Notes: a model not told the origin generated them from the letters alone. DNA of 64,000 bases from Hermatobates lingyangjiaoensis (GCA_026182355.1 JAPFBL010000084.1:11268001-11332000); one strand, 5' to 3'; positions 1-11,540 are shown, counted from the first letter of the stretch. Numbers and translations: made by a program.

Positions 1-640
1 ATAAATACCCAGTATAAGTTATATAACTTTCAGCATACAACCATGGGTGTATTGTCATGTTTTTAAAACTTTCCCAAGTGCTCTTTTTTTCTTTCCAAGT
101 GCAAAAATTTTCTTTCAAAATGTACAAACTTCGAATACTTCAAAAATTTAAATTAATATAATTGATATGGTTTTTCGTCAAACACATGCCAACTTAATAT
201 TGGCAATAAGTACTTCAAACTATAATTTTCTAACAATTAAAGCCATAACACGTCAAATGGATTTATCTGAATCATCAACTGCATCGGCTACAGATATCCT
301 TTGTTCTTGTGTTGTCTAGATTTATACTTTTAATACAGATGATGGTCCGTAGTCCTTGATTAACTTATTACTAAGAATAAAAGTAAAATAAATCTTGAAA
401 ACGAAATCCAGGTCAAGGCCTCCAAGGAGTAAAAAGTAAATAAAAAAGACCATTGTTGTTGACTTTTATTAATGTTTATTGCCTGCATAATGCTTTGGTA
501 ACAAACATCGTGGTGAAATTTAAAGTTTAAATGTGGGACTAAGTAATAATGCATACTGTAGAATACCTCATAGATGTTATAGCAAAAATAAACCTCACTG
601 CAAAATACTACAATGGGTAGTATGTCGTCACGATAAGATG
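1..640. other. AT-rich unique DNA, no gene seen
   Basis: No open frame here has coding character. Bases 5-19 are identical over 15 nt to bases 1,541-1,555 at the head of the PLE fragment below, so a scrap of the same element may lie at the window edge. That match is short and could be chance. Confidence 0.5.
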
Positions 641-646
641 TTATTA

Positions 647-835
647 AGCGGTTTTGCGACTTAATGGTCTGTTTGTGGACAGGGAACCGAAGAAGGATTT
701 ACTGGGCTGTGTGGACGAAGCGGAGCTCGATGCTGGGACCAGCTGGTCGAGTCCAAGGTGAGCTCGCATCAGATAGCTTCCCCTCCCACCCGGTCTCTTA
801 CATTTTATAAGAAAACCCGAATAAATCTGCATTCC
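647..835. other. GC-rich island with open frames on both strands
   Basis: This is a compact GC-rich stretch in AT-rich DNA. On the minus strand a 62-codon frame (832 to 644) reads as Ser/Pro/Lys-rich protein ending in SRKTA, with an AG at a TGCAG upstream that could serve as a splice acceptor. On the plus strand an open frame runs from about 647 into CCAAG followed by GTGAGC at about 757, which resembles a 5' splice site. Both cannot be real and I recognise neither protein. It may be an unassigned exon or a conserved non-coding element. Confidence 0.25.
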
Positions 836-839
836 TAAT

Positions 840-1519
840 TCCTCTCCTTAATCATAATAAATAAGCCAAACACGCTCCACCTTCTATCCTCAATGTTGGC
901 AGAATTAATTGCGTGTTAAAATTTTAATATTATCCTACTCCGAGAAGCAATATTTTTACCCTTGTTCAAATGTTGCTCTTCAACAAAAAGACCTATTATT
1001 CAAACCACTTAAACAATTTCATATTTATGAATATAATATCAACTATTATCATTTCTTTTATCATTTAAAGTTGCATTTAGCCACTGTTTAGAAGAAAATG
1101 TTACTTGATCCCTAATTGGTATAGTAGACAGTATTGTTCTCGTCAATTACTCTGGAATGCAATAAAATTGTATTTTTTATTGATATATTTTAAATTTTAC
1201 ATCTTAACAAACTATGAATTAACATTATGGAACCATTGCACATAAAAAAATTGGAAAAACTTTTTTTCATTAATATTCTAAAAATTAATTTTTGATAAAT
1301 TAAAGGAGTTAATAAAACTTAATAAAGAGTTAATGAGGTTGATAAACATTTTGAAATGTTTGCAACTATGAGTAAAAAGACAGCAGGCTGAGTATGTTCA
1401 ACGTCTACTGGTCTAAGGTGACTAAAATCGCAAGTGTTTGTTAAATGCACTACATAAATAAAAAAAATCTATAAAGTACTTCAGAAGAAAGTAAGTGTCA
1501 TTTAAAATAAGTCATTAAA
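840..1519. other. AT-rich unique DNA, nothing recognised
   Basis: Only short chance frames and poly-A/T runs are visible. Confidence 0.5.
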
Positions 1520-2066
1520 ATATATCACCAGGCCTACATGAATACCCAGTATAAGCAGGATGAACAAGTGCTCAAGAAAATAATCCACTTAAATGTGAAG
1601 CCTAAAAAAGAGGAAGGCTGTATAAGTCTGGTCATATTTTACAAAAATAAGAGGATTAGAGTCATGCTAATAAGAAATGGACCAAAAAGAGACATCCCTG
1701 AACGTCAAAGAAGCCATTATGTATATGAGTTCACGTGCACTCAAGGGGATTGTAAGATATCAAGAATCTTACAATAGCGATTGGACAACTTTTTTGACTT
1801 CAAACTCCAGTTTGAAAAAAGGAGGATTCCAAGGATGATTGAAGAAACCAGCAACAAGGTCGTGAATCCAGATGCTGTTATATTATTCAATAACACATGC
1901 CTAATAGAAGACATGCTACCAATATACAGTAATATAAATAACAAGATTTCACAATAAACACATGACTCCATTTGGGATTTGACTCTGACGAAACACCGCT
2001 TATTAGGCTTGAACGTTGTTAGTCTTTTTTCTCATTTCTTACTGTGGTTTGAACGTTGACAGAGGT
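1520..2066 (+). mobile_element. Penelope-like element, 3' fragment (family B)
   Basis: The frame at 1,538-1,777 reads like the linker that precedes the GIY-YIG endonuclease of PLEs: a segment around ISLVIFYKNKRIRVMLIRN, then VYEFTC and GDC, the Cys-rich entry to the nuclease. The nuclease core itself is lost; after a frame break the text resumes at about 1,790-1,935 and ends in NTCLIEDMLPIY, a C-terminal motif that recurs at 3,440-3,555. A decayed hammerhead-like motif follows (CTGACGA at 1,984-1,990 with GACT before it and AGTC after), then a short (TA)n tract. The element is 5' truncated and frameshifted. PLE assignment is from recognition of the linker and C-terminus, not from a search. 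Confidence 0.6.
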
Positions 2067-2074
2067 ATATATAT

Positions 2075-2745
2075 ATACACTCAAAATTCGAAAAAAACGA
2101 TCCAAACTGGACGCAAATTAGTTCAAAAATGAAGAAAAGCAACACACAGAGAAAGAGACACACTTACAAACTCAAATTTTCGGATGATCCGTCTTCAGGA
2201 GAAAAGAGAATGGGCGACCAAGCACGCTGGAAACACAACCGGAACATGGTAGGCTTAACAACCACTATGGTACGTTGGTGAATAATGGATGAATAATCAT
2301 AGGTCATCGGCGAGTCAGGATTGTTCACTGCCAGTTGCTATTCATGCCAATTCTCATAGTCAAAGTTTTTAAACTCTGTGCTTCAGAGTTCAGATACTAA
2401 AAAGAGTCCTTCGACACAATAGATCTGTCACTTTAAGAGCTTCTGAAGAATCCCATATATGGCTCCTAAGAGCTCGTTCAAATCCATGTATCAACCTGAA
2501 CATGGTATTATTCAAGTATTACTCAAGGTGTTTTACTCTTAAATTTATATTTTTTTTTATTTTTATTTTATGAATTTATTAATTTCCAGTTCAATTATAT
2601 TTTATATTTTTAAAGATTACTTTTTTATTGTTATTTTCTTCCCGTTGCTATTTTTCTTCAACTATTTCTACTACTTTTTTCGTTTTCGTTAAAAGTTCTA
2701 ATATGTGAGTAATAATATCTGTTTTCTTTCGTGTTTCTAAAAGTT
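2075..2745. mobile_element. Penelope-like fragment: inverted terminal repeat plus GIY-YIG C-terminus (family C)
   Basis: Bases 2,075-2,235 are a minus-strand copy of the family C terminal repeat with a hammerhead-like core (2,171-2,201). From about 2,255 the plus strand encodes broken pieces of the GIY-YIG domain: AIHANSHS at about 2,340, then VTLRASEESHIWLLRARS at about 2,430-2,485, which matches the nuclease C-terminus of the better copy at 55.9-56.1 kb. A T-rich 3' untranslated stretch follows; its part at 2,570-2,700 resembles the reverse complement of 31,085-31,260. Confidence 0.55.
2171..2201 (-). ncRNA. Hammerhead-like ribozyme motif, family C
   Basis: Read on the minus strand: CTC (stem I) abuts CTGAAGA (2,192-2,198), then one extra C, a hairpin GGA/TCC with loop TCA, GAA (2,179-2,181), the self-complementary AATT as minimal stem III, T as the cleavage-site base, and GAG pairing back to CTC. 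All required boxes are present. The extra nucleotide between CTGAAGA and stem II departs from the textbook core. Self-cleavage is inferred, not shown. Confidence 0.5.
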
Positions 2746-2764
2746 TTAAATATATATATAAATA

Positions 2765-2960
2765 TGTCAGACGATGGAAATGACAAACATATCCACCGTC
2801 TGACAATTAAGGGAAAGTTTCTTTGACTTAATATAAAGTTCTTCCAGAATTTTCAGGCAGTGAGGGTCACCCCCCTGCAGTTGAAGAGCTTTCGTTGCTT
2901 CAACTATCTTCTCCTGAGGGAGACGAGTACCATGAAATTCTGCCAGTGCATCATTAAAAC
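2765..2960 (-). mobile_element. Penelope-like element, C-terminal fragment of another family
   Basis: On the minus strand the frame from about 2,960 down to 2,800 reads EFHGTRLPQEKIVEATKAL and then GGDPHCLKILEELYIKSKK LSLN. The ILEELYIK...LSLN pattern resembles the end of the GIY-YIG domain in many PLEs (ILEALYIK.LKPSLN). Start and upstream domains are missing. The 5' end of the fragment lies in the left arm of the inverted repeat at 2,941-3,276. Confidence 0.45.
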
Positions 2961-3094
2961 TTACCTTCTTTATTTCTAACTATACCCTTCTCTATTACTT
3001 CTTATTATCTTTCAACACTTACATTTTACGTTAACTTCTTTGTATATATTTATTTTCTTTCCAAATTAATTTACCTTTATTTGTTCTTTATTAA

Positions 3095-3153
<59 letters not shown>

Positions 3154-3276
3154 CTTTGAATTACTTTACTTGAATTATTCTTTATTTGAATTATTCTTCA
3201 TTTGAAAGATAATAAGAAGTAATAGAGAAGGGTATAGTTAGAAATAAAGAAGGTAAGTTTTAATGATACACTGGCA
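2941..3276. repeat. 75-bp inverted repeat enclosing (TA)n
   Basis: Arms 2,941-3,015 and 3,202-3,276 are reverse complements over 75 bp with one visible mismatch. The loop holds a (TA)n run at about 3,098-3,152. The left arm overlaps PLE coding text, so this is a fold-back PLE remnant. Confidence 0.85.
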
Positions 3277-3326
3277 TCATTGTAATTTAAAGTTTTATAG
3301 TCCTTGTAGACCGTTTCTTATAGTTA

Positions 3327-3327
<1 letters not shown>

Positions 3328-3357
<30 letters not shown>
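3328..3357. repeat. (TA)n microsatellite
   Basis: About 15 TA units directly upstream of PLE C-terminal text. Confidence 0.95.
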
Positions 3358-3360
<3 letters not shown>

Positions 3361-3439
3361 AAAAATCCATCTTTTTGACTATTTCATTGATTTTGTATGA
3401 CATGTCACTTTATCAACTCCTTTTCCAGTTAAACCCTGT

Positions 3440-3555
3440 TAGCAAGAAGTAGTTCGTAGAATCGCATCTCTCAGTCTGAAGATCGTGATGCCGAGACTGC
3501 AGTTATATTTAATGAGACTTGTTTGAAGGAAGATCTGCTGCCTATTTATATCCAT
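3440..3555 (+). pseudogene. Penelope-like C-terminal remnant
   Basis: After a frame break the plus strand reads SEDRDAETAVIFNETCLKED then LLPIY, the same C-terminal motif as at 1,850-1,935 (NPDAVILFNNTCLIEDMLPIY), followed by a short (TA)n. This is only the last 35 or so residues of the protein. Confidence 0.5.
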
Positions 3556-3571
3556 AAATATATATATATAT

Positions 3572-3771
3572 TTACAATTAAAAGAAACGGTCCAGCGGAC
3601 TTTTTTAAATAAAATAAATTCAAAATGAAGGATCAGTCGACGCCCTGTCTTCCTGCGGGACTCTTCGCTCTTCGCTCTTCACACCTCCTGATGACGACGA
3701 TGGTCGAAATATCGATGTGAGTTATGTCTGTGTCTTTCTGTGTGTTTCCTTCATTTTGAATTTATTTTATA
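3572..3771. mobile_element. Penelope-like terminal fold-back (family D)
   Basis: Bases 3,572-3,631 are the reverse complement of the terminal sequence seen at 56,440-56,505. Bases 3,632-3,771 are the plus-orientation terminus with its hammerhead-like core. Arms 3,605-3,631 and 3,748-3,771 pair. (TA)n tracts lie on both sides. No protein-coding part remains. Confidence 0.65.
3680..3721 (+). ncRNA. Hammerhead-like ribozyme motif, family D
   Basis: Core CTGATGA 3,688-3,694, one extra C, stem II GAC/GTC with loop GATG, GAA 3,706-3,708, self-complementary ATAT 3,709-3,712, C 3,713 as cleavage base (AUC triplet), then GATGTGAG pairing with the upstream CACACCTC in six of eight positions. A second copy lies at 56,383-56,424. 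Confidence 0.55.
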
Positions 3772-3789
3772 TATATATATATATACTGT

Positions 3790-5300
3790 ACAACATTTTT
3801 AAATGGACGTGGTTCCCTTTCCAGAATATTTCTTCCTGCTATTTACTTTAACATAATTACATCATATGTTTATCTTGAAATATACATAATTATAGAAACA
3901 AATGTGCGTGAATATGAAAATTGTATTTCTGTCAAAAATAGACGTGTTTGTCTAAAACTAAGAAGCAATATGTTGAGTCCAAAAGGGTGAAATGCTCACT
4001 CCCAAATTAAGACCAGACAGATAACCAGAAAACAAGTAAATCAAAAATTTTTAAAAGTAGGAGTATTTGTTACTTTTTGAATGAATAAAATAAAAATATT
4101 ATTTTATAATATTCTTTAATAATTTCTTCATTTGAAAACCTCTCTTATAAAGTCTAGTGGATACAGTATTGTTAGCACTAGAACTATATGCTAAAAATAT
4201 ACAGTATTTGTTAAAAAAAATTAATTACTACTTGCAATCGTATGGTAAATATAAAACTTAAAAACATATTAAACATAACTGTTGGTGACTAATGGTTACT
4301 ATTCGGTTCTATTACTTTGACCTTCTATGGTAACTACAAAATGGAACAAAATAGCCATTAATTCTAAAATGACCCATCTGATTTTCTTTAATTGTTTTCC
4401 TTAGATATGATAAAACATAGGTTATGGTTTTGCATTTCGTAATTTAGTATTGCAAATTGGCATTTCTATTCAAAAAATACATTTTTGTAAAATATTCAAT
4501 ATATTGCACTGTTGTTATTAAAGAGAATATTAATGTGACATTGACTCTATGTTTTATTTTTTAAGTGTTTATACATAGTGAAACAATGGTATGACTACAA
4601 TTAATAAAAAAATATAAATTTCTACGAACTTTCGATTGATATCAAGGAACTGTTGGGAACCTTTTACAACAAGCAATCCAAAGACATTTTTCCTATTACT
4701 ATTGTGGCGACTTCTTTGATTCCACAGTCAAGTGAATATATTATAGCACTTTTGCAATCGTAGTAGTATCTAGATTGTCAATGAGTAGCGCAGTACTCGC
4801 TGTCATTGCAACACAATATTTGTTACAATAATTGATGATCAAACAACAACAAAAAAACTTCCCACGTGTAAACTTTGTGTCAACAATCTTTTTATATCAA
4901 TTTTTTCTTTAATATTAGGATTATTTAAATAACTTTATAACTGATTATCACGAAGTAACTATTCAATAAATGAAATTCGTAAACATAATTGTTTGAAAAG
5001 TATGTGACAAATATATAAAATAAATATTGAGATATGCCCTAGTTTTCCAAATAGAAAACTATTAAAGAATAGAGCAAACTAGTCATAGAACACTCCCATT
5101 TTACTTATACACCATTATATATTTAAGAGTTATCAACTATTTATATATTAGAAAGAAATTTTTGATATGTTTGTATGTTTTTTCTCATACGAATTCACAT
5201 AATAGCCATTTTTTTTTATATAATTTAACACTCCTTTGTGTTTCACTATAAAGTAATTATACATGTTTTAACCCGAGTAGAAGAGAAGTGTTTACATGTG
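3790..5300. other. AT-rich unique DNA, nothing recognised
   Basis: No repeat family or coding signal was found by eye. The longest frames are short and of low-complexity composition. Confidence 0.5.
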
Positions 5301-5309
5301 AGTTTAGAC

Positions 5310-6073
5310 CAGGGCTTCTCAAACAGTGCGCTTCAAAGAAAATGAAGATTATATTTAAATATTTATGAAATTTGAGTAAATTTCATAATTTTTTGCAATC
5401 CCAAGTATATTGTTTCCATATCGGAGGAAAGTCTTTGTCAGTTGATATTTTAAACTATCGTGAGGAAAGCATTGATAGTCATATTACAATCTTCAACATC
5501 TTATCTCTATGAAGGAGGTTTTTCTAGGTTAAATAAAGTTAAATGTAAATGTAGATCAAGAATGAAAGGTGTTGATGAAGAGTTGAGAGAATGTTTATCA
5601 CATGTAAGACCTAATAATAAAAAAAATTCCAAGGTCCATCAAGCACATGTTTCTCATTAGGATACTAGAGTGCTAAATATAATGTCAAAAAATGAAGTGT
5701 TCTTTTAGGATTCGTCTGTATTATTTTTCTATTTTTCTTGAATATTTAATGTTGTCATTAAATATTAATATAACCATTATAAATGGTATAATTTTCATCA
5801 GACTGACCATAAACAACAAAACCCCTAGCAATCAAAGTAAGGGGTTTTAGCAATCAAAAAGAAGCAATCTTCTCATATGAAATATGAGAAGAAAACAAAT
5901 ATAAGGAAATTTGAGTTCCTTAAGAAAATTAACTATATCCTTTTCTGAAGAGTAATGAATTGGCACACTACTTAAGTTTCATTGCTATTTTTTCCTACAT
6001 TGAAATGGAAGTTTGCCCCAGAATTTTCCTTAATTCATAAATGCTCTGTGGTAAAAAAGATTGGAAAGCCCTG
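5310..6073 (+). mobile_element. hAT transposon relic with TIRs and 8-bp target duplication
   Basis: The ends are inverted: CAGGGCTTCTCAAAC at 5,310 and, read inward from 6,073 on the minus strand, CAGGGCTTTCCAATC. Flanks are gtttagac (5,302-5,309) and gtttaggc (6,074-6,081), a 7-of-8 match of the 8-bp length typical of hAT elements. The element is 764 bp and keeps only the transposase C-terminus, so it is an internally deleted, non-autonomous copy. Confidence 0.85.
5394..5660 (+). pseudogene. hAT transposase C-terminal dimerisation region, remnant
   Basis: The frame at 5,460-5,660 (66 codons) reads LQSSTSYLYEGGFSRLN, then KVKCKCRSRMKGVDEELREC, LSHVRP and HQAHVSH. This is the conserved C-terminal block of ZBED/SCAND3-like hAT transposases, whose usual form has a Cys-Glu pair (S-T-Y-L-C-E) where this copy has S-Y-L-Y-E. 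The family's BED finger and RNase-H-like catalytic core (several hundred residues) are absent. It lies inside the element at 5,310-6,073, so it is transposon-derived, not a host gene. It is non-functional as a transposase. Confidence 0.8.
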
Positions 6074-6081
6074 GTTTAGGC

Positions 6082-7850
6082 TGATGGACTTTAGAAGCCA
6101 TATGTTACTGCCTTTAGAAATGAAGGCAGTAACATATACTTTATACATATAACATTTATTACCATATATATGATAATAAAGTTTACACTTTATCATTATA
6201 TTTTCGAACGAGGGTATAACAAATCTGTAGTGAATAAATATGCATTAATAAGATACCATGAAGATTGATTTTTACTACTTTTCAAGATTGGTAACTCTTA
6301 ATATGTAATTGAATTATTTCATAATTATAATAAGTTTGACTATTTTAAAAATAAGCATTTTATTTTACTTCTGATCAATACAACAGAATACAACACAATA
6401 CAACAGATCCATACAACAGAATGTAGTTTATATGACGTAGTGGCAATATTTGTCATCAACAATATGCAGAAATGAATTATTATATATTGTGTATTTTGTA
6501 TCAATTTCAACTAATTGTTTATCATTATCAAAATTCACTTCAATCCAAAGTGGTCCAGAAGTTTTGTAATACGTCGACCTGTCACACAGATTCATCTTAC
6601 TATCCCCTCCTTTGTGACCGATTTCCGGATAATATTCTTGATGTCCCTTCCGTGGAACCTAGTACGACATTCTATTCATTTATAAATTATTAAATAATTT
6701 AATTGAAATCATTTCCCAACTACATTTTGACATCCTATCATGTACTTCAAAAACGCCCAAATTTATTCTATGTTCCATGTCACAGAAATAATTATTTGCT
6801 TTATTCCCCACGGTATCGTGTGATCATAAACTGTCGTGCTGTATATAGTAGTGTAGATTCTTTTAATTGTAGCATAAAGAAATTTCAAAAAGTAATGAAA
6901 CATCTACATATTCATCCATCATTATGCTAGAGTTGTTTCAAATGCCACTGACTCCATATTTTTTATTTAATTATAATTATCTTTATGCATAACTGGTGTT
7001 GGTTAGTTTAGCACATATAAATTAATGTCATTGAAATAGACCTTGTGCTGTAAAAGGATTTTGACCTCTATGTAAATAAATGTTATTAATTTGATATTTC
7101 ATTAAAGATTAGATGTTTACGGAGGATAACGCTAACCATCTGATTGCAACAGTATATTACTATTGAAAACATAATTCTGGTAAAACACTAACTTGTTCTT
7201 ACCTTCTAAATCTTAGCTATTTTTTTTAATATTTAAAAATTTCTGTCAATTCTAAAACATCTTTACCAACTAATTTATTTAAATTCTGTCAATGTTTACA
7301 CATTTTTTGACATTGGATTCATTTTTTGGTGATAATTATTGATACGGTGGTGATAATTATCAGTATATCAAAGAAGGAATAAGTTTCTGTGAAGTCATAG
7401 GGCTTTATTTTTACGCTCCTCAAATGATATAAAATTGTTTTAGGTATTAAAAATAAAACAAATTTTGGGATAAATAGAAGGTTAAAAAGAAAAATGTTTG
7501 CATATAGAATTTATCCTATCGCATATCTAGCCACAACAGAAGAATCGTTTCAATAACTAGCATTAGTTGATTGTATGTTCTATGAGTCGGGAAAACACCT
7601 AAACTATAAATAATCACTTAGAAAGATAATTATGTGCATTTTATAGACAAAATCTTATGAAATTGTCAGTTATAATTTATGAAGAACACAGTTTCCTCTA
7701 TTGGTATCTCTATTTTTAAAAGACGTAATAAGTAAATCATTTCATCCATAAACTGGTAACTTCGACTAAAAAATGTGCATTTATTATAGTAAAAACTTTG
7801 GACAAATAAACAGTGGATATAAGGGATTTGAGAGTAATTGATAAAGTTTT
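6082..7850. other. AT-rich unique DNA
   Basis: A short tandem of ATACAACA-like units lies at 6,380-6,422. Frames at 6,472-6,930 show no recognisable domain. Confidence 0.45.
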
Positions 7851-7854
7851 CTGC

Positions 7855-8060
7855 AAGGTGCGGTGAGGATGCGTGGCTGACAGCGCTGCACAAATTACAC
7901 ATGGAGCCGGCTAGTCCGCCCCACATTAATTACCAACTATAATTGGCCCTAATCTACCGCCCCTATCCCTCAACTTTACGTAATCACTTTTTACCCCAAT
8001 CTCTTTTTTCCCTGTTCACCCTGCCGTCGGCCGGTCCCTCCCAGCTCTCCTCCCTTCTTT
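7855..8060. promoter_or_regulatory. GC-rich island, candidate conserved non-coding element
   Basis: A sharp rise in GC occurs in AT-rich DNA. It includes CATTAATTACC and CTATAATTGGCCCTAATC (homeodomain-type TAAT cores) and a pyrimidine-rich half (7,965-8,060). No credible frame crosses it: the minus frame 7,926-7,666 loses character outside the island. Regulatory role is inferred only from composition. Confidence 0.25.
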
Positions 8061-9340
8061 TTTACCTTGTCTTTTCCCACATGTTTGCCTTCAGCCCTTT
8101 CTCATAATTGCTTTCTAACCTGTAATTATTAAGCAAAACACTAAAACGAATGATATTATTAATTTAAGAAAAATTGTAAAAAGAAAAAGAATATCCACCC
8201 AACCTTTGACCTAGATGCAATGTTTAAGATATAATTTTACAACATAGAGCTATTTTACCGGTATTTTAGGCGTTATATTATAAATTGCATGATTAGAGAC
8301 CATTTTATAAAAAGCAGTGTAACGTTATCACTCTATAGTCACAATGTAATCTCTGCTTTAATCGAGAAGAACGAAACAGGAAATTTGTTTACATTTTTAT
8401 TAAAACCTGATGACTCGCTAAATAAATCAAATGTTCTGTCTCAATATATAACTTATTATTCCCCAAACTTTCTCTAGTTTTATGTTTTATTATAAAGGTT
8501 CTACACGACAATTTCTACTAATGTAGCTTTAAGAATGTGCTATATACTCGAATGAAGACACTGCAAATATAGTAATAAGGGAACATCATTCATGGACAGT
8601 GACATGAAACGCCAGGTAGCGGTAATCTGATGGCATAATCATTAATATAACTCTCATTGTAGGTATAGCGGAAAACCCGATAAAGGACTTCAAATGCAAT
8701 AAAGTGCCAAGTACTCAGTTTTCATCAATATTTAATGAAGAGAGGAAATTATTTTGGTGTTTACCATGTACAAACGCTACGTATTTTTAAATGATTCTAT
8801 TTTTGAATATACACGTTGTAATGCATTTCTAATGCAATTATCGTTAATTTTTTTAAAACAAATTCATAATTCGGTAAGTTCTCTTATAAATATCTAGAAT
8901 AATTCTATTTGTATTATTATTTGAAATGTGGAATCATATCAGAATGAAATACATATTATGATATATTTTAAAATTTATCTAGTATGATTTCATATTTATT
9001 CTTCTGAGCTAGGCTTTTGAAGATATTAAATATAACCGAGTCGTCTACGATGGGAGTTTGATTTGAACCTCAAAAACAGATCCATTCCTGAGTTATTTTG
9101 TTTCTCTTCTATTATCCCCCGTATCATTATCAATTACAGTATATATAAATTCAAAAAAAATCATCCCAGGAGGACAACGCGTCAAATTAAACAGAAAGAA
9201 TACATTCAAATAACTGACAACTTATTTCTAAATGTTGAATCTTGTCATCATTAGGATTATATGTAGCCTGCTTGGACACCCGGCAATAACTCTTGTCTAT
9301 TATCAAAGGTGTGTCAGTGCTTTTCATGGAATTTTATTGC
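8060..9340. other. AT-rich unique DNA
   Basis: Nothing recognised; two short frames (8,289 and 9,063) have no domain character. Confidence 0.5.
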
Positions 9341-9349
9341 AATCGAGTA

Positions 9350-9640
9350 ATTTTGAAACGTGGAAAAAGTAGTATATTGTACTTTATGCTAAAACGAGAA
9401 CTAATTTTATATTAATTCCAGAAATCATAAATTTTGTATGAAATATTGTCCGGAAATGAAAGTTAAAAAAAAATCATGAATTTGGAATATTGGAATAAGA
9501 GAAATAGGGCACTAAAAAGTTACTAAGCTCCGTCTGCAGTTACTTGTCAGATTATGCTATGACTAGTATTAAATTTTTGGTGTAATTATAAAATGGAGAT
9601 AACCAAATTAAATTGAATTAAGTAATTCAATAAAGTCTGA
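9350..9640 (+). repeat. Diverged direct duplication, copy 1
   Basis: It aligns by eye with 10,170-10,480: shared order of CGTGG(A/G)AAAAGTA, a TATTGTACTTTATG / TATCGTGCGTTATG block, a GAA/TCT block, TTTCGTAT / TTTTGTATGAAATA, CTCCGTCTGCAG / GCGTTCCACATG, GTATTA and AAAATGGAGA. Copies are clearly diverged. Confidence 0.55.
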
Positions 9641-9732
9641 TAACGACTTAGAGTAATTTCAGTTTTACAATACGCTACAAATAATTTTACGTAAAAAATT
9701 ACAAGAATGTAGAACTATTAAAAGAGGAAATA

Positions 9733-9805
9733 TTGTGGTTTGATCATTGATTGTTGTTTCACGTGTTTATGTGAAATCTTTTTATGTATATATATGTTTG
9801 TAATA
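9733..9805 (+). mobile_element. Penelope-like terminal scrap (family B tail)
   Basis: ATTGTGGTTTGATCATTGA and the following TTTCACGTGTTTATGTGAAA match the tail of family B at 12,155, 22,455, 40,208 and 54,570. It ends in a short TA-rich tract. Confidence 0.65.
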
Positions 9806-10073
9806 AAGGTGTGTCATATTATATTTAATCACAATTCATTTAAAGAATGATTCTTTGCACCTTAGAATATGCTTACTAATTGTTTAATTAATTACTATAA
9901 AGCATAGTATTTACGAAAAAAACTTAATTTGAGATTTTGACGAAAATGCACGTTTGTAGTTGCCTGAATCCATTTCTTGATAGTCTGCTTGCATGTGATT
10001 GAGTGGTTAGAGATATCAAAAGTTTTAGGAATACTCTGGAATTCGTTGTTTTTGGCAAATTTTAATTGCATTT

Positions 10074-10075
<2 letters not shown>

Positions 10076-10119
<44 letters not shown>
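10076..10119. repeat. (TA)n microsatellite
   Basis: About 20 TA units. Confidence 0.97.
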
Positions 10120-10120
<1 letters not shown>

Positions 10121-10169
10121 CTGCAAAAAAGAATGAATTATTTCTGGTCATAGGAAACTAGAACTTCCG

Positions 10170-10480
10170 CATTGTAGCGTGGGAAAAGTACTTTATCGTG
10201 CGTTATGTCATAACCCGTAATAATTTTAATCCCTACTTCTGGTGATTCTAGAAAACTTAAATTTCGTATTAAATATAGTCTTACTGTAAATACTGCATTA
10301 TAAAAGTCTCATAAATTTTTAACGTTGGAAGATGAAAGATTACACTAAAAAGGACAATTATTGCGTTCCACATGTAGTCACTCATCGGATTGTCCTACAA
10401 CAAGTATTAGATTTTATTAATAATTGACAAAATGGAGAGAGCCACTTTAAAATTAATCAGTTAATTAAATTTAACTGAAA
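10170..10480 (+). repeat. Diverged direct duplication, copy 2
   Basis: Partner of 9,350-9,640; see that entry. The offset is about 820 bp. Confidence 0.55.
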
Positions 10481-11540
10481 TTAGTTTAGTAATAGGTTTA
10501 CTTATTGCTAAGAGTAATAATTTACTCTTAATTTAATTTACTTTAAATATGTTTTTTGATTAGATTTAAATTATTTTTTTTCCTGTTAGCAAAATGGTTT
10601 ACGACACATAGACATGAACATAAAAAACTAATTAAACATAATCAGAATAAATATATAAAAAAAATAAATATCAACTTATTTTTTTTATTAAATATGATGT
10701 ATGGACTAAAAAATTGAATAGGAGGACAATAATCGAAATAAAAATATAAATACACAGTAACAAAAAATTAACATTCAGTTACTTTTGGTGATGGACTATG
10801 TCTGAAACTGTTTCAGCTATGTAGATAACGTACAAAGTAATACATTTGTATTATCTTAGAAATATTAAATTACTTACAAAAGCAATAATATTATGGTAAA
10901 ATAATGTTTAAGTTCGTTTCTAACTTTGTCTACTTTTTTTTTATTTTTTTATAATTCTTCTTAATGAAACCTGTTACAAGGATTTGCGTTGGCAATTTTA
11001 CAGTCATGAAAGTAATTCTGATGTTATCAAATAACAAAGTAGCAATGCACTTTGACGAAATATTTAATAGTGGAAATATTAAAATGTGAATAGCACATCA
11101 TTATAATAATGTTTTAGTAGAGATTGTCGTTTGTTTGTTGCTGATCCAAATATCCATGATTAATAAACAACAAAGATAGATTACTTTCTCAAGCTGTTTA
11201 ACGTAGTAGGTGTATAAGTTTAAGAGTATGTTTTACAGATTTAGTGTTAACGAATGGAAATCGAAAATAATAGAGTAAACTCTTCAAGGATTAAAAAACT
11301 CATAATTGTTTTTAAGCGAAAGTGGATTTTTAACGACTTTTTTTTAACTACACATATCTAAATTACATATTTAGCATTGTGTGACTGGCATCAAATAAAT
11401 AATTCTTGTTTTTAATGATTTACCAAATACAGTTGAGCTCCTAAAACATAGGTCTCATATTTTATTAAAATTTCACCGGAAGAAAAAATTACTGCAATGG
11501 AAAAGATGTAACTTATTAATGAAATGACCTATACATTATT
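10480..11540. other. AT-rich unique DNA
   Basis: No feature could be supported. Confidence 0.5.

Noticed and set aside
6472..6930. Two consecutive open frames on the plus strand
   Set aside because: No recognisable motif in either; they are separated by stops and sit in unremarkable AT-rich DNA.
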